DNA of 64,000 nt from Ailurus styani (Eukaryota; Chordata; Mammalia; Carnivora; Ailuridae): assembly GCA_002007465.1 (NCBI GenBank), contig LNAC01000375.1, positions 483,045 to 547,044 on the forward strand, read 5' to 3'. The notes under the pieces were generated by a model. It saw only the letters and a program-made list of their open reading frames with translations. It was not told the DNA's origin and searched no databases. Shown one piece after another: positions 36,101 to 47,724 of the stretch. The first letter of the stretch is position 1. Every line of letters starts with the position of its first letter. Both the position numbers and the translations under genes were made by a program.

Positions 36101-37434
36101 CATTTAGTTCTGCTCTAATCTTTATTATTTCCCTTCTTCTTCTGGCCTTAGGCTTCATTTTTTGTTTTTTATTTAGTGTCTGTAGATGTAAGGTTAGGTT
36201 GCATATTTGGTATTTTTCTTGCTTCTTGAGGTAGGCCTGTATTGCTATATACTTCCCTCTACTGACTGCTTTTGCTGCCTTCCAAAGGTTTTGGAACATT
36301 GTGTTTTCATTTTCATAGGTTTCCATGTATTTTTAATTTCTTCTTTAATTTTCTGATTAACCCATTCATTTTCTAGTAGGTTCTTCTTTAACCTCCATAT
36401 ATTTGTGGTTTTCCCAAATTTTTTCTTGTGCTTGACCTTAAGTTTCATATTGTTATGGTCAGAAAATATGCATGCTATGATCTCAATCTTTTTGTGTTTG
36501 TTGAGACCTAAGTTGTGACCCAGTATGTCATCTATTCTGGGGAATGGCCCATGTACTCTTGAAAAGAATGTGTATTCTGCTGTTTTAGGATGAAATGTTC
36601 TGAATATATCTTTTAAGTCCATCTGGTCCAGTGTGTCTTTCCAAGCCATTGTTTTCTTGTTGATTTTCTGCTTAGATGATGTGTCCATCAATGTAAGTGG
36701 GTTGTTAAAGTCCCCTACTATTATTGCACTATTATCAATGGGTTCCTTTATGTTTGTTATTGTTTTGTTGTTGTTGTTGTTGTTTGTATTTAGGTGCTCC
36801 CAAGTTGGCGGCACAAGTATTTACAATTGTTATATCTTCTTGTTGGAAAAACCCCTTTATTATGCTATCGTGTCCTTCTTCATCTCTTGCTACAGTCCTT
36901 GGTTTAAATTTCTAGTTTTTCTATTATAGGTATGGCCACTCTAACCTTTTTTTAATGTCCATTAGCATGATAAATTGTTCTCCATCCCCTCATTTTCAAT
37001 CTGCAGGTGTCTTTAGGTCTAAAATGAGTCTCTTGTACAAGGGCAGCATATAGATGGGTCTTGTGCTTTTATCCATTCTGACACCTTATGTCTCTTGATT
37101 GGAGCATTTATTCCATTTACATTCGGAGTGAGTATTGATAGATATGAATTTAGTGCCAGTGTATTACTTGTTAAGTCATTGTTTCTGGAGATTTTCTCTG
37201 TTCCTTTCTAATCTATCACTTTTGGTCTTTCTCTCTCACTCAGAAGAGTCCCCTTTAATATTTGTTGCAGGTCTGGTTTAGTGGTCATAAACTCCTTCGG
37301 TTTCTGTTTTTCTGGGAAACTGTTTATCTCTCCTTCTATTTTGAATGACAGCCTTACTGACTAGAATATTCTTGGCTGCATATTTTCCCATTCAGCCCAT
37401 TGAATATATCATACCACTCCCTTCTAGCCTGCCA
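33181..37434 (-). mobile_element. L1 LINE, 5'-truncated, 4254 bases, with 15-base target duplications
   Basis: AGGGCTTGAATTTTA occurs exactly at 33166-33180 and 37435-37449. On the minus strand the element runs from inter-ORF sequence through ORF2 to a short 3' UTR ('CTAACTAACTGGAATTTAAA' then an A-rich end). ORF1 and the 5' UTR are absent, as expected from incomplete reverse transcription. Perfect duplications but frameshifted ORF2 suggest middle age. Confidence 0.95.
33430..37145 (-). pseudogene. L1 ORF2 pseudogene (endonuclease and reverse transcriptase)
   Basis: Pieces in order on the minus strand: endonuclease (36245-36814) with VGDFNNPL and SDHNNMKL, matching the L1 catalytic blocks usually written GDFNTPL and SDHS; the linker and start of the reverse transcriptase (35553-35876, '[20 protein letters not shown]'); the catalytic FADD motif (FADDRILY, codons at 35148-35159); the C-terminal part (34457-34792, 'FNTIPIKIPPALFTDLEQTI'); and the tail (33802-34266, '[19 protein letters not shown]'). 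Several frameshifts and stops separate these pieces. It has no activity as it stands. Confidence 0.93.
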
Positions 37435-37715
37435 AGGGCTTGAATTTTAGAAAACCCTTTTAGAAAAGCTATATGTTAAATTATCCTCTTACATAATCTT
37501 ATTCTTTGATCTAAATCTGTCTTTTATTCTAAAAGAAAATTAATTAAATACTTTACTATTAAATATTGTTCTGATGGTGATTATTTTAAATTACATTGAC
37601 TTGATCACTAGAATAACATTTTTTTCATATTTTTATCAAATTATTTGTTTCTTCATTCATATACCTTCAATTATCTGTTCACATACCTTGAATTTTTTTC
37701 TCTTTGTTTATTTTA

Positions 37716-37895
37716 TTTTATTTTTAAGATTTATTTATTTATTTGATAGAAAAAGATCACAAGTAGGCAGAGAGAGAGGAGGAAGCAGGCTCCCTGCCAT
37801 GCAGGGAGCCCGATGTGGGCCTTGATCCCAGGACCCTGAGATCATGACCTGAGCCAAAGGCAGAGGCTTTAACCCACTGAGCCACCCAGGCACCC
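37716..37895 (-). mobile_element. Young Can-SINE
   Basis: 'AAGATTTATTTATTTATTTG', 'GATCACAAGTAGGCAGAGAG', 'CCTGAGATCATGACCTGAGC' and head 'GAGCCACCCAGGCACCC'. The flanks TTGTTTATTTTA and CTGTTTATTTTA serve as slightly diverged target duplications. Confidence 0.93.
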
Positions 37896-37909
37896 TGTCT
37901 GTTTATTTT

Positions 37910-38300
37910 AATAAGTTGTTACAGCTCTTGCCATGCTGCTAAATTTGTTCATTATTTGCCTGCAAACAGATTTTCCTAGTAAGACATTTGTCTACTCACA
38001 TTGCTTAATGGCTTTTGTTAGTGATAAGTTTTAATTTTAGAATAGATGAAATCACTGTTTTTTCTTGCTATGTTTTGTCCTTTTAGTTTCTTGAGAAACT
38101 GCCATTAAGCAGTCTCCCTTGTCTAAGTGTTTTACTCTTATGTTCACAGTATGGGCTTTAACCCATCTCAAATTTATTTTAGGTAAGGAAGGATCAGACC
38201 AGATTTTCTTATCCTATGTAGATGAATTTGTTTGTAGGACTATTTATTGAATATCAATTATAGAATCAAATCCTGGTTTTGGTAAGTCTCTGTCTCTGAA
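37910..38300 (-). mobile_element. Old L1M 3' UTR fragment
   Basis: 'CCCATCTCAAATTTATTTTA', 'GACCAGATTTTCTTATCC' and 'GGACTATTTATTGAATATC' match the reversed L1 3' UTR pattern (a phrase usually ending 'ccatttattgaata'). Boundaries are uncertain. Confidence 0.45.
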
Positions 38301-40000
38301 TCTCCCCACTGTAGATTGTTCAGCTAAAGTCCTCCTGTGTTTACTGGGCCCCTTCCTCTTACAAGTTCTGAATTCAAATTCTTGTCTATTCAACATCACA
38401 AGACTTTAGGAGATTCCATAGCATGTTTTTTTGTGTGGTTATTAAACAGTTGAGCCCCTTTACTTTCAGAATTTAAATTAGTGTCATTTTGGGGAAATGA
38501 GCCATGCATCAAGCTCAGTTCTTCACGTCACTCTTCTTCAAAGTCTCTGATTTTGTGTCCCTGAACCCAGAAAGCTACCAGAAACCATGCCATTGCTTTC
38601 TCCTTGAATGGTCTCCCTTTGTCCACAAAATGCTCTGATTGTCAGCCTCTTATAATGTACACAGGATGGATAAAGGAGCTACAGAATCTTAGCTCCTGTC
38701 TCCAAGGCTCCTGATTTTTGGCCCCTCCAGTCCTGGTTTCTCTGAGCTCTCTTAGATCTTTAAATGGATTCTGAATTTCTTATGCAGTTTCTGTAATTGT
38801 TCTCAGTAGGAGAGTTGGATTGCTTCAAGCTATTCTATTATAACCAGAAACAAAAGTATAATGCAGTTATTTTTATATTTGTATTTGTCAAATTTGTTTT
38901 TTATTTTATTTGTTTTCTTGTGGATTGTATTTGCTGTGCTTTATCCTTTATTTGTTTATTTGAAAAAAGTATTTTATCTTACTCCCTTCTATTTTTATTT
39001 TATAGTTCCTATAACCCTTCCCCCCTTAGAATATAGTTAAGGATATACTTTGTATAGTTTCCTTTCATATTATAGTATTCATAATTGCCTTAGAAAAGTC
39101 TGAAGCCAATAAATAGCCCTATGCTAATAGTAATAAGAGATCCTCTGCTTTCACGTTGATTTCCTCCTTCCATTTACATGCTATTGTGCTTGTTATTTTA
39201 TTTTAACAAGTTTTTAAACCCTAAAGAAAATACTTACTAAACTTTCCAATCTTTTTAATTTCTAAAAAACACTTGCCAACACATTAACATTTTTTAAAAT
39301 AAGATGATTATTTCATCTCCTCATTCTGATTTCTAATTTCTTCTTTTAGAAATGCATTCTTTATTTGAATTTTGACAAATAGCTGTAAATAATGTGTTCA
39401 GTTCTAATAATATGAAAATGCTTGCTTTTGCCTCACTCTTGACTTATAATACAATAGGATACAGAACTTCTTATGGCCAGTTCATTATTTGTGTATTTAA
39501 TAACTATCTGTGTATTTTGATAGGGCTTGTTTTCACTCTAAATTCCCCTTGTTAGTTTGGTTGGAGAAACATCATCACAGATAAGGTTTTTTTTTTTTTT
39601 TTTTTAATCTTCCTCATTTAGATTTCCTTGTTATATAATATAACTAAGACAACTTTGAAGTTTCTGGGCTGTGAGGCAATGGAAATTCAAACCAATTCTA
39701 GAATGAAGTGCAGATTTTGATTACATTTACTTCTGAAAGAAGCCTTTTCTACCTAAAGCCCAAATAAAGGTCAGTAATAATTTTAAATTGTCTCTTTACA
39801 ATGATAAGAAATATTTTGCTTGGTTTAATGTTTCCTCCTGGGTATAGTCATTCAAGTTTTCAGTTTTAAGTAGAATCTTGTTCCAAATCAGTGCTTCATA
39901 AGAGCCTGGGGATTTGATCTACTTCCCTTATACAGTTGTTAAATTGAAGTTATGTGGTTACCAGCATAGGAACTACCACTGAAAGAACCCACAACTCAGA
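38300..40000. other. Non-coding DNA, nothing recognised
   Basis: No gene or clear repeat. A 22-base poly-T lies near 39586-39605. The relatively GC-richer stretch 38500-38760 has no long open frame on either strand. Confidence 0.45.
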
Positions 40001-40023
40001 TCTCTCTCTCTCTCTCTCTCTCT

Positions 40024-40070
<47 letters not shown>

Positions 40071-40090
40071 CACACACACATATATATATT
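40001..40090. repeat. Composite microsatellite (CT)n(TA)n(CA)n(TA)n
   Basis: CT units to about 40024, TA units 40026-40063, CA units 40066-40080, then TA again. The frame at 39954-40199 reads through it and is an artefact. Confidence 0.97.
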
Positions 40091-40724
40091 CCAACAAATA
40101 GGAATTTTCCTTTATTTCAATTTCAAAACATTTGACCCTATACAGATACCACAAAATGCAAAGACTAGAAGTGACCCTAGATCCCTAGATATTATGTAAC
40201 ACAATCTGTCACTGTGTGATAGAATTCTTATAATTTTGACAGGTGGTCATCCATCTGCTTCTGTTGGACAGTAAACTGCTCATTTCATTCCCCGATTGCT
40301 CCAGTTAGTGAGATAGTGTATCAAATTCATTGATTTTTACTATTATCTTTATTTTGTCTTTGTTTCTGCAATCAGTATCTTCAGGAAAATGCTATCATGA
40401 GTAACTTGAAACTATAGATGGATACAGATAAAAATATACTTCTAAAGATAGCAATTCACTAGAGAGATTTTGGATAGAAAAAGCCAACTTCAACAGGTCA
40501 CTTCACTTTCTTAGAAGTAGAAAAGAAGAAATTTTATTTCTGAGTTAGAAACTAAGTATAGGTCTCTTTTTAATTCCAATCTACTATGTAGAAAAGAAGC
40601 AACATATCCTAGCAAATGGTAGTGTATTGATTAAGAATGTGAACTTTGGATTCATGCCCTCTCAAGTGGATTCTGACTCTGCACTTCCTAGCTTTACCTA
40701 TAGATATTGGGAAAATTTCTTTCT

Positions 40725-40921
40725 TTTTTTTAAGATTTTTATTTATTTATTTGACACAGAGAGAGAGAGAAATCACAAGTAGGCAGAGAGGCAGGCAGAG
40801 AGAGGAGGAAGCAGACTCCCTGCTGAGCAGAGAGCCTGATGCGGGTATGGATCCCAGGACCCTGAGATCATGACCTGAGCCAAAGGCCGAGGCTTTAATC
40901 CACTGAGCCACCCAGGTGCCC
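40725..40921 (-). mobile_element. Young Can-SINE at a shared target site
   Basis: It has the reversed tail, 'AGGCAGAGAGGCAGGCAGAG', 'CCTGAGATCATGACCTGAGC' and a head ending 'CCACCCAGGTGCCC'. Its flanks GGGAAAATTTCTTT (40710) and GAGAAAAATTCTTT (40923) are versions of the same host word. It abuts an older SINE. Confidence 0.93.
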
Positions 40922-40937
40922 TGAGAAAAATTCTTTT

Positions 40938-41175
40938 TAAAAAATATTTACTTATTTATTTATTTATTTAGTTAGTTAGTTATTTGAGAAAGAGAGTGCA
41001 CGCAAGGAGGGAGGATAGGCAGAGGATGAAGGAGAGAGAGACTCTTAAGCAGGCTCCATGCTAAGCGCTAAGCACTGGAGCCCGACACGGAACTCTCTCT
41101 CATGACTCTGAGATCATGACCTGAGCTGAAATCAAGAGTTGGACGCTTAACTAACTGAGTCACCTAGGAGCCCCT
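40938..41175 (-). mobile_element. Older Can-SINE at the same target site
   Basis: An older subtype ('GAAATCAAGAGTTGGACGCT' and a head 'AGTCACCTAGGAGCCCC') with a long (TTTA)n/(GTTA)n tail. The right flank GGGAAAGTTTCTT at 41176 pairs with the copy at 40923, or with that at 40710 before the second insertion. Confidence 0.9.
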
Positions 41176-41479
41176 GGGAAAGTTTCTTACATATTTTATT
41201 TAATCTATAAAATGGGATGAAATTATATCTTCATATTGGAGTCTTGTGGAAATTACATAAAATAACATATATAAAATATTTAGCACAATGCCCATCTGTT
41301 GTAGTGCCAATAGCAAGGAAACTCATACTGAAAGATATTTATGGAATATATAGAGTCTACAATTTCTATATAATATCAGCTCGCAGAAGACAATTTGATT
41401 GGCAGGGGGTTTATTACTTAGGAACCACAGTTTGAGACAACATCATATGTATGTGGATTCATTGTAGCAGCACCTATAT

Positions 41480-41725
41480 ATGGTGCTAAACTTTGTATTA
41501 GTTATGATACAAACTCAGTTGCTGCAACAAAGTTCCAAAAACAACAAAGCAGCTTAAACAAGATAGAAGTTTGTCTGTAAGGCAACAGTTTCACACGGGC
41601 AGTCCTTGGCTATAATTGAGGTTGTACTCTACCATGGACACAGGTACTTTGTAAATCACTGCTTTACATTTTTCATGGCTTTCATCCCTCGGATAAAGTA
41701 GGTGTTATGTCTCCCACTATATCCA
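41480..41725 (-). mobile_element. Worn LTR-like repeat fragment
   Basis: 'AGTTGCTGCAACAAAGTTCC', 'AAACAACAAAGCAGCTTAAA' and 'AAGGCAACAGTTTCACACGG' resemble a class of mammalian repeats that begin 'ctgtaacaaa..accacaaa..ggcttaaaacaacag'. Weak. The family is not named. Confidence 0.4.
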
Positions 41726-41929
41726 TATTCCAGATAGCAGGAGGGAAAAAATGAATGGAGATCATAATCCCTTTCCTTAAATCTGAGTCAGGAAGGTACA
41801 CACATCATTGAAATTCCATTAGCCGGAACACAGTTGTATAGACACAACTATCTGCAAAGAAGGCTGCAACATGCAGTATTATCTTGACTGCTCTGAGATC
41901 AACTAAACTCACAGAAGCTCTGTTACTTA

Positions 41930-43290
41930 TAGGAATAAGAAAAAATGGGTATTGGAAAACTTGCAATCTCTTCCATTGCTTACTGGTTTGTTCACCCAAA
42001 TATGCTTTTCCTCACTCACTTGTTCTGTCTCACAGCCTCCCTCTCCAAATGAGACAGTGACCATGACATGTCCTAATGAGTTATGTTATCCTACTCAAAG
42101 TGAGGATCTTGGTTTATGGGGAATTTTTCTGCATAAGAGAGAAACTATCTGCTTTCAAAACTACACATAAAATGATGGAGTAGCAAAGAGATGACCACAA
42201 TTAAAATCTTCTTCTAAAAAGGAGATAACTGGAAACATAAATCAACCATAGTCCATGGTAATGATCAAAAGATAGTTTTTTTGCTCTAAACACTGAAAAT
42301 AGTTTAGACCCTGTGAGCCTGGATTTTGTACATGTTCATTTTTCTCTGTGGTCTAGGGCTTTGGCTTCTGAAGGGTCTTTTTTTTTGCCCATTATCTGTT
42401 CTGGTGGAATATAACATGGGCTTTGGAGAATGTAGTTCTTGGGGTTGCACAATATTGCAGGTCATCTTTCTCTGCAGGCAAACTTGGGGTTTAGGGATCC
42501 TTTTAGAATCAAACACCAGTGATAAATTACCTTAAAAATTAAAAAACTATCAGTTTGTTGGTGGACAGGTAGTTTCAAATGCTAATAAGCATCTTTGGGG
42601 ATCACAGTCTGACTGTTGATTTTTATTTATTTTTTGAGAAAACACTGACCTGTTGGTTACTGCCTTCTGTGCTTTATGCATTATCCCTTCACTCACCTAA
42701 TGAAGGCTGTTTAATAAAATAGGCTTGGATGGAGAGGCGACCATCTTAACCTCACTTTTACCATTTAGCTGTTTCCTGACATCCATCCAATAATCTAGAG
42801 GGGGCTTTTTAAATAGAGAATGTAGAATGGAAGTTACTCGAAGCAATACACTAAAAGCTGTGTGCATCACCCATCATCACAATCTATTGATCAAAATATA
42901 ATCACACCACCTAGAAATAAAGGTATATGGGAAATGTATTAAGTGCCGGGAGAGTAAGATGCTACGATAGTATCTAGGCTGCTATCACTAAAAGGAAGAA
43001 TTGAAAATGGGGAATAATTAGCAATCTCTGACACAGAGGGTTGATAACTCATTTTGAAGCACAGTGCTTTTTATATTAATTAAATATAGTTTGATTGAAC
43101 TGTTAAAAGAATGTTGATATGACATTCACAAGAAATATATCTAAAATATAAGATTAAAGAAAGGTTGGAAGTAAACCAACCATGAATATTAAAAATTTGA
43201 TAGAAATATATTAATATTAGCAAATCGGTATTTAAAGCAAAATATATATCCTAAAACCAAACGTGAATGCTAAAGCACATCATATACAAG
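41930..43290. other. Non-coding DNA, nothing recognised
   Basis: Short frames at 41952-42170 and 42304-42535 lie on opposite strands and have no motif. No clear repeat. Confidence 0.45.
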
Positions 43291-43309
43291 ACCTACTATA
43301 AGAATCTTT

Positions 43310-43513
43310 TTTTTTTTTTTTAAGATTTTATTTATTTATTTGACAGAGAGAGAGAGATTACAAGTAGGCAGAGAGGCAGGCAGAGAGACAGGGAGAGGAG
43401 GAAGCAGGCTCCCTGCTGAGCAGAGAGCCCGATGCGGGCCTCGATCCCAGGACGCTGAGATCATGACCTGAGCCGAAAGCAGAGGCTTTAACCCACTGAG
43501 CCACCCAGGCGCC
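43310..43513 (-). mobile_element. Young Can-SINE, left of a tandem pair
   Basis: Poly-T tail, 'AAGATTTTATTTATTTATTT', 'GACAGAGAGAGAGAGATTAC' and head ending 'GAGCCACCCAGGCGCC'. It is flanked by CTATAAGAATCTTTTTT at 43296 and again at 43514. It is almost consensus. Confidence 0.97.
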
Positions 43514-43526
43514 CTATAAGAATCTT

Positions 43527-43721
43527 TTTTTATAAGATTTTTTTTATTTATTTGCTTGACAGAGAGCGAGATCACAAGTAGGCGGAGAGGCAGGCAGAGA
43601 GAGAGGAGGAAGCAGGCTCCCCACTGAGCCGGGAGCCCGATGCGGGCATCTATCCCAGGACCCTGAGATCATGACCTGAGCCAAAGGCAGAGGCTTTAAC
43701 CCACTGAGCCACCCCGGCGCC
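43527..43721 (-). mobile_element. Young Can-SINE, right of a tandem pair
   Basis: Same orientation and subtype as its neighbour, with 'TGACAGAGAGCGAGATCACA' and a head 'GAGCCACCCCGGCGCC'. CTATAAGAATCTTT occurs on both sides (43514 and 43722), making three copies of this target word in all. Confidence 0.97.
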
Positions 43722-43739
43722 CTATAAGAATCTTTATTG

Positions 43740-44500
43740 GGAAAAAACACAAGAACAGCAAAAGTAGTGACAACATGGACCCCTTGTTCCCACTCAAGAG
43801 CAATAAAGAGCAATCTAGTGGGACTATATGTTAGATACCAGGAGAGAAAACCTGACCACTTGGTAGTGGCGCTTTTAGGGTATAGAATTAGAGAACCACA
43901 AGCACCTCCCTTGGTGGAATCATGGCTGAGTTAAAATAGCAATAAGACATGTTATAAGCTTAATTGTAGGCTTGTCTGCCCAGCTCAGCATTTGTGGTTG
44001 GGAGCATGAGTCCCTCCCCTGCCATAATTAGGAGGAGGAGTCCAAACCTCCCAGCTGCAATTACATGCTATGATAGGTTAATAAAGGTGTTTGCTCATTT
44101 TCTATGGGGGCTTACAGCCCTTATGCTGGAATAATAGAGGGCTCTGGTCCTACTCTTGTAGTTGATCTAAAGCGATTTTCATAAATCCTAAACTATAGTC
44201 AGTTGGTAGAGAGCTTTTGAAAGCCTCGTGAAGAGGCACTCCTTTTTTTTTTTTTTTTTTTTTTTTTGTTCTGGAAAGCCAGGCAAAAATATACATGGGT
44301 GAAGAGGAAATAATATTGGACATTAGAAAAGTTTGCACCTGAATCTTAAGGCAAATAATACATATTTTGAATTGTGGTTTATATCTAAAAATTATCAGAG
44401 AGAAATATCTACCTTCAAAAGCAAATATTAGCATAAAATAATGAGCCTAACATCTATCCAATGAAGATGCGTAAAAAGCAACATAATAAACTTGAAGGGA
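43740..44500. other. Non-coding DNA with a short possible retro-insert
   Basis: GTGAAGAGG at 44228-44236 and 44299-44307 flanks 62 bases that hold a 24-base poly-T and a short unknown tail. The surrounding sequence is not assigned. Confidence 0.4.
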
Positions 44501-45125
44501 GGAGAAGAAAGGAAGGAGCGCAAGTATGAATAGAAATTAGTTTAGAAAGAAGAGATCAAGTACTAACAGGATGAACAAAACCCAGAGTTTTATAAAATAC
44601 TAGTAATGTTGATAAAACTTTGGAAAGAATAACAAAGGAAAAAAAAGAGAGAAAGGACAGAACAACTGATTTGAAGATTGGATATATATTAGAATACATA
44701 TATTAGAAAAGTGTTATCAAACATACCTAAATAAAACAACAAATTACCATGACACCAAAATACCACAACAATAAAAATTCATCTCACATATAAAATTACA
44801 GAAACATATAACTTCACAAGTCAATTCAACCAAATATTCAAAGAAAAATAATGTCAATCTAACACACATTCTTAAATAAAATACTCATGAGAGAAAACTT
44901 CCCACTTGGTGAGGCTAGAAAAATTTTGATACCAACATCTTGGACAGCTTAAGAAAGGAAAATTTTAGACCACTCTTAGTCATGAGCAAAGGGGCAAAAA
45001 TTCTAAACAAATATTATAAAATCAATCTCAGCAATGTATAAATAGAATAATATATTATTAACTAATAGACTTTGGCCCTAGGATGCAAGATTAAGTCACA
45101 GTAAAAAAAAAAAAAAACAATTGCT

Positions 45126-45326
45126 GGGGCACCTGGGTAGCTCAGTGGGTTAAAGCCTCTGCCTTCGGCTCAGGTCATGATCTCAGGGTCCTGGGATTGA
45201 GCCCCACATCTGGCTCCCTGCTCAGCAGGGAGCCTGCTTCCCCCTCTCTCTCTCTCTGCCTGCCTCTCTGCCTACTTGTGATCTCTCTCTTTCTGTCAAA
45301 TAAATAAATAAAATCTTTAAAAAAAT
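45126..45326 (+). mobile_element. Young Can-SINE
   Basis: Head 'GGGGCACCTGGGTAGCTCAG', full CT body and AAATAAATAAAATC tail. Short duplications CAATTGCT lie at 45118-45125 and 45327-45334. It interrupts old LINE sequence. A (TA)n run follows at about 45366-45385. Confidence 0.95.
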
Positions 45327-46716
45327 CAATTGCTCTAAACTACCAAATAGATCAAAAGAAGAAATATATATATATATATATATAAAAAAGCAGAAAATGT
45401 GTATAATAAAAGTCATTATACTGTCCTGATTTTTAAAATGTCTCCAAGCTAAATATTGATACAGAGAAATTCCTTTATCTTATAAAATTTACCTTCAGAA
45501 AAGTAAAGCAAGCATGCTTATTAGTGAATCATTCAAAATTTACCTTTTTATAAAGAAGCAAAATATTAATGCCACTAACACAAATTCTATGTATAATACA
45601 GCAATTCTAGCTACACAGCCTCAAAAGTGGGAAAGTAATAAATAGCATCAGGATTAAAAGTATAAAACAAAGCTCTTATTATTGACTAATATGATTATAT
45701 ATTATATGTTACATTTTATATAAAATTGTGTATTATATAATAAATAAAATACATGATACAATGTTAAGTACATAAAAGCATGTAAGTGTAACATATTGTA
45801 ATATATAAAAATTTCATTTATATTACATGTTATTTAATTATTATATTATATATGATACACATATTATGGTTATATTTTTGCATATTTGTTATGTATAATT
45901 TAAAATTATATATATAAAATTATGTATAAAATAAAATTATATGAAAATTATATAAATATATATATAATTCAAAGGTATCTGTATATAAATTATCATGATT
46001 AATAAGGGGGCTAAGTAAGGCTTCTAATTTTCACTTTAATTCTAATATAATTCATTTTTATTTCCAGAGTCCAGAAACAACCAAGAAATAGCATGAAGCT
46101 GTCAAGTAGCTAGTAAGATCTAACTAATCTAACAACTCTAACAAATAATATAAGGTTCTCTCTAAAGAGAATTGCATAACTTTATTGAGAGACATTAAAG
46201 AAGGCTAAGTGGTGAGATACACCACCATATTCAAGGGTTGAAATAATAATACAGATGTCCAATATTCCCAATTTATCTTGCAGCACAGTTCAAATGGAAG
46301 TCTCATCAGATGTATGTGTGTATGTGTCCATAGATGAAAAGAAGGGGGAAAAAAAGGTAGGGCTTGTTTTGCAAGCATCAACATAAAGATAGATTGACAG
46401 AATAAAAGCCCAGAAGGCCTTATTATGTCAGTTTGATATAGAATAGATATTACTTTTTTTCAGATAAGTGCATTAAACAATTTTGTTTTAATAACAGTGC
46501 TGGGAAAATTGAGTAGCCACACAGAAAAATGCAAAAATAGAACTACTACTTCCCATCGTTCAAAAAAATGCATATAGATTAAGGAATGTGAAAGAAAAAG
46601 TACTAAGTTTTCACACAAAAATGTAGGTAATTTTTTGGGGGGCATCTTGAGAGAGAGAACAATACATTAAACAAGACGCTAAATGCATAAACATTAAAAG
46701 AGACTCATAAATTCAG

Positions 46717-46906
46717 TTGGTTTTTTTTCCCTAAGATTTATTTATTTGAGAGAGAGAGCAAGGGAGGGAGGGGCAGAGGGAGAGGGAAAGAGAAGCTTTA
46801 GTAGATCCTGTGCTCAGTGGAGAGCCCAGTGCAGGGCTCCATCTCAGGACCCTGAGATCGTGACTTAAACTGACACCAAGAGTAGGATGTGCCATCCAGG
46901 TAACCT
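46717..46906 (-). mobile_element. Old Can-SINE with 16-base duplications
   Basis: AGACTCATAAATTCAG at 46701-46716 pairs with AGATTCATAAATTCAG at 46907-46922, one mismatch. The body shows GAGAGAGAGAGCAAGGGAGG, 'CTCCATCTCAGGACCCTGAG' and a shortened head. Confidence 0.92.
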
Positions 46907-47724
46907 AGATTCATAAATTCAGCTATATTTAAAAAGTGACTTCTGTTCCTCAGATAGCACTATAATGAAAACAAAAAGGCAAGCCACAGAATGGGAGAAT
47001 GTATTGACTGGAAATACCTAACAAAAAAATTGTGAAAATGCTAAGCATAGGAGAGGAGTGGGCCACAACCACTAATACACACTGCTTGTGCAAATGCGAA
47101 TAGTCCAAGAACTTTAGAAAACTATTTGGCATTGTCTAGTGAAATGAAAGCCACACAAACTCTACAGATCAGTAATTCCACTCTTAGATGTGTACCTAGA
47201 TAAATTTTTGTGCATGTGTGCCAGGATTCTATAGGAGAGTGTTCATAGACACAGTGTTTATTATTGACCAAATTTGACACAAATTATAAATAAACACCGA
47301 TTAATAGATTATGGTAGAGTATATAAAAAGAAAATATAACAATTAAAATAAATGAGATACAGCTGTAGACAATATGCATGAAACTCAAACAGTATTTAGT
47401 GAAAATACATGCAATATGATTAAATTTATACAAAGCTTGAAAAGAAACAACAGCATGCATACATAGCTTATAAATGTATACATTTGGAATTGAAAGCATG
47501 GCATGGTTGCAGTAGAAATCACCAGAATAGTTCCTTTGGGAAATGTAGGGACTCAGGTTCAGAAAGGGACACTTGTGAGGTTCCTACTATAATGGCAATA
47601 ATTTATTGCTTGAAATGAATGATCAATACATTGGTGCTTACTTTTCATTACTCTAGAAGCTCTACATATATATTTTATGCACATCACATCAAAATTTATG
47701 ATGAAGAAAATAGAGAAAAGCATC

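Larger units (their letters stand above)
40620..41335 (-). mobile_element. MIR, minus strand, split by two SINEs
   Basis: Left part 40620-40722: 'TTAAGAATGTGAACTTTGGA', 'ACTCTGCACTTCCTAGCTTT'. Right part 41176-41335: 'AATCTATAAAATGGGATGAA', 'AATATTTAGCACAATGCCCA'. Together they follow the reversed MIR core. The two SINEs landed at the block that MIR normally reads 'gggcaagttactt'. Confidence 0.7.

Noticed and set aside
40001..45385. CRISPR-like or satellite arrays at regularly repeated words
   Set aside because: The repeats are dinucleotide microsatellites or target-site duplications around SINEs. There are no spacer units.
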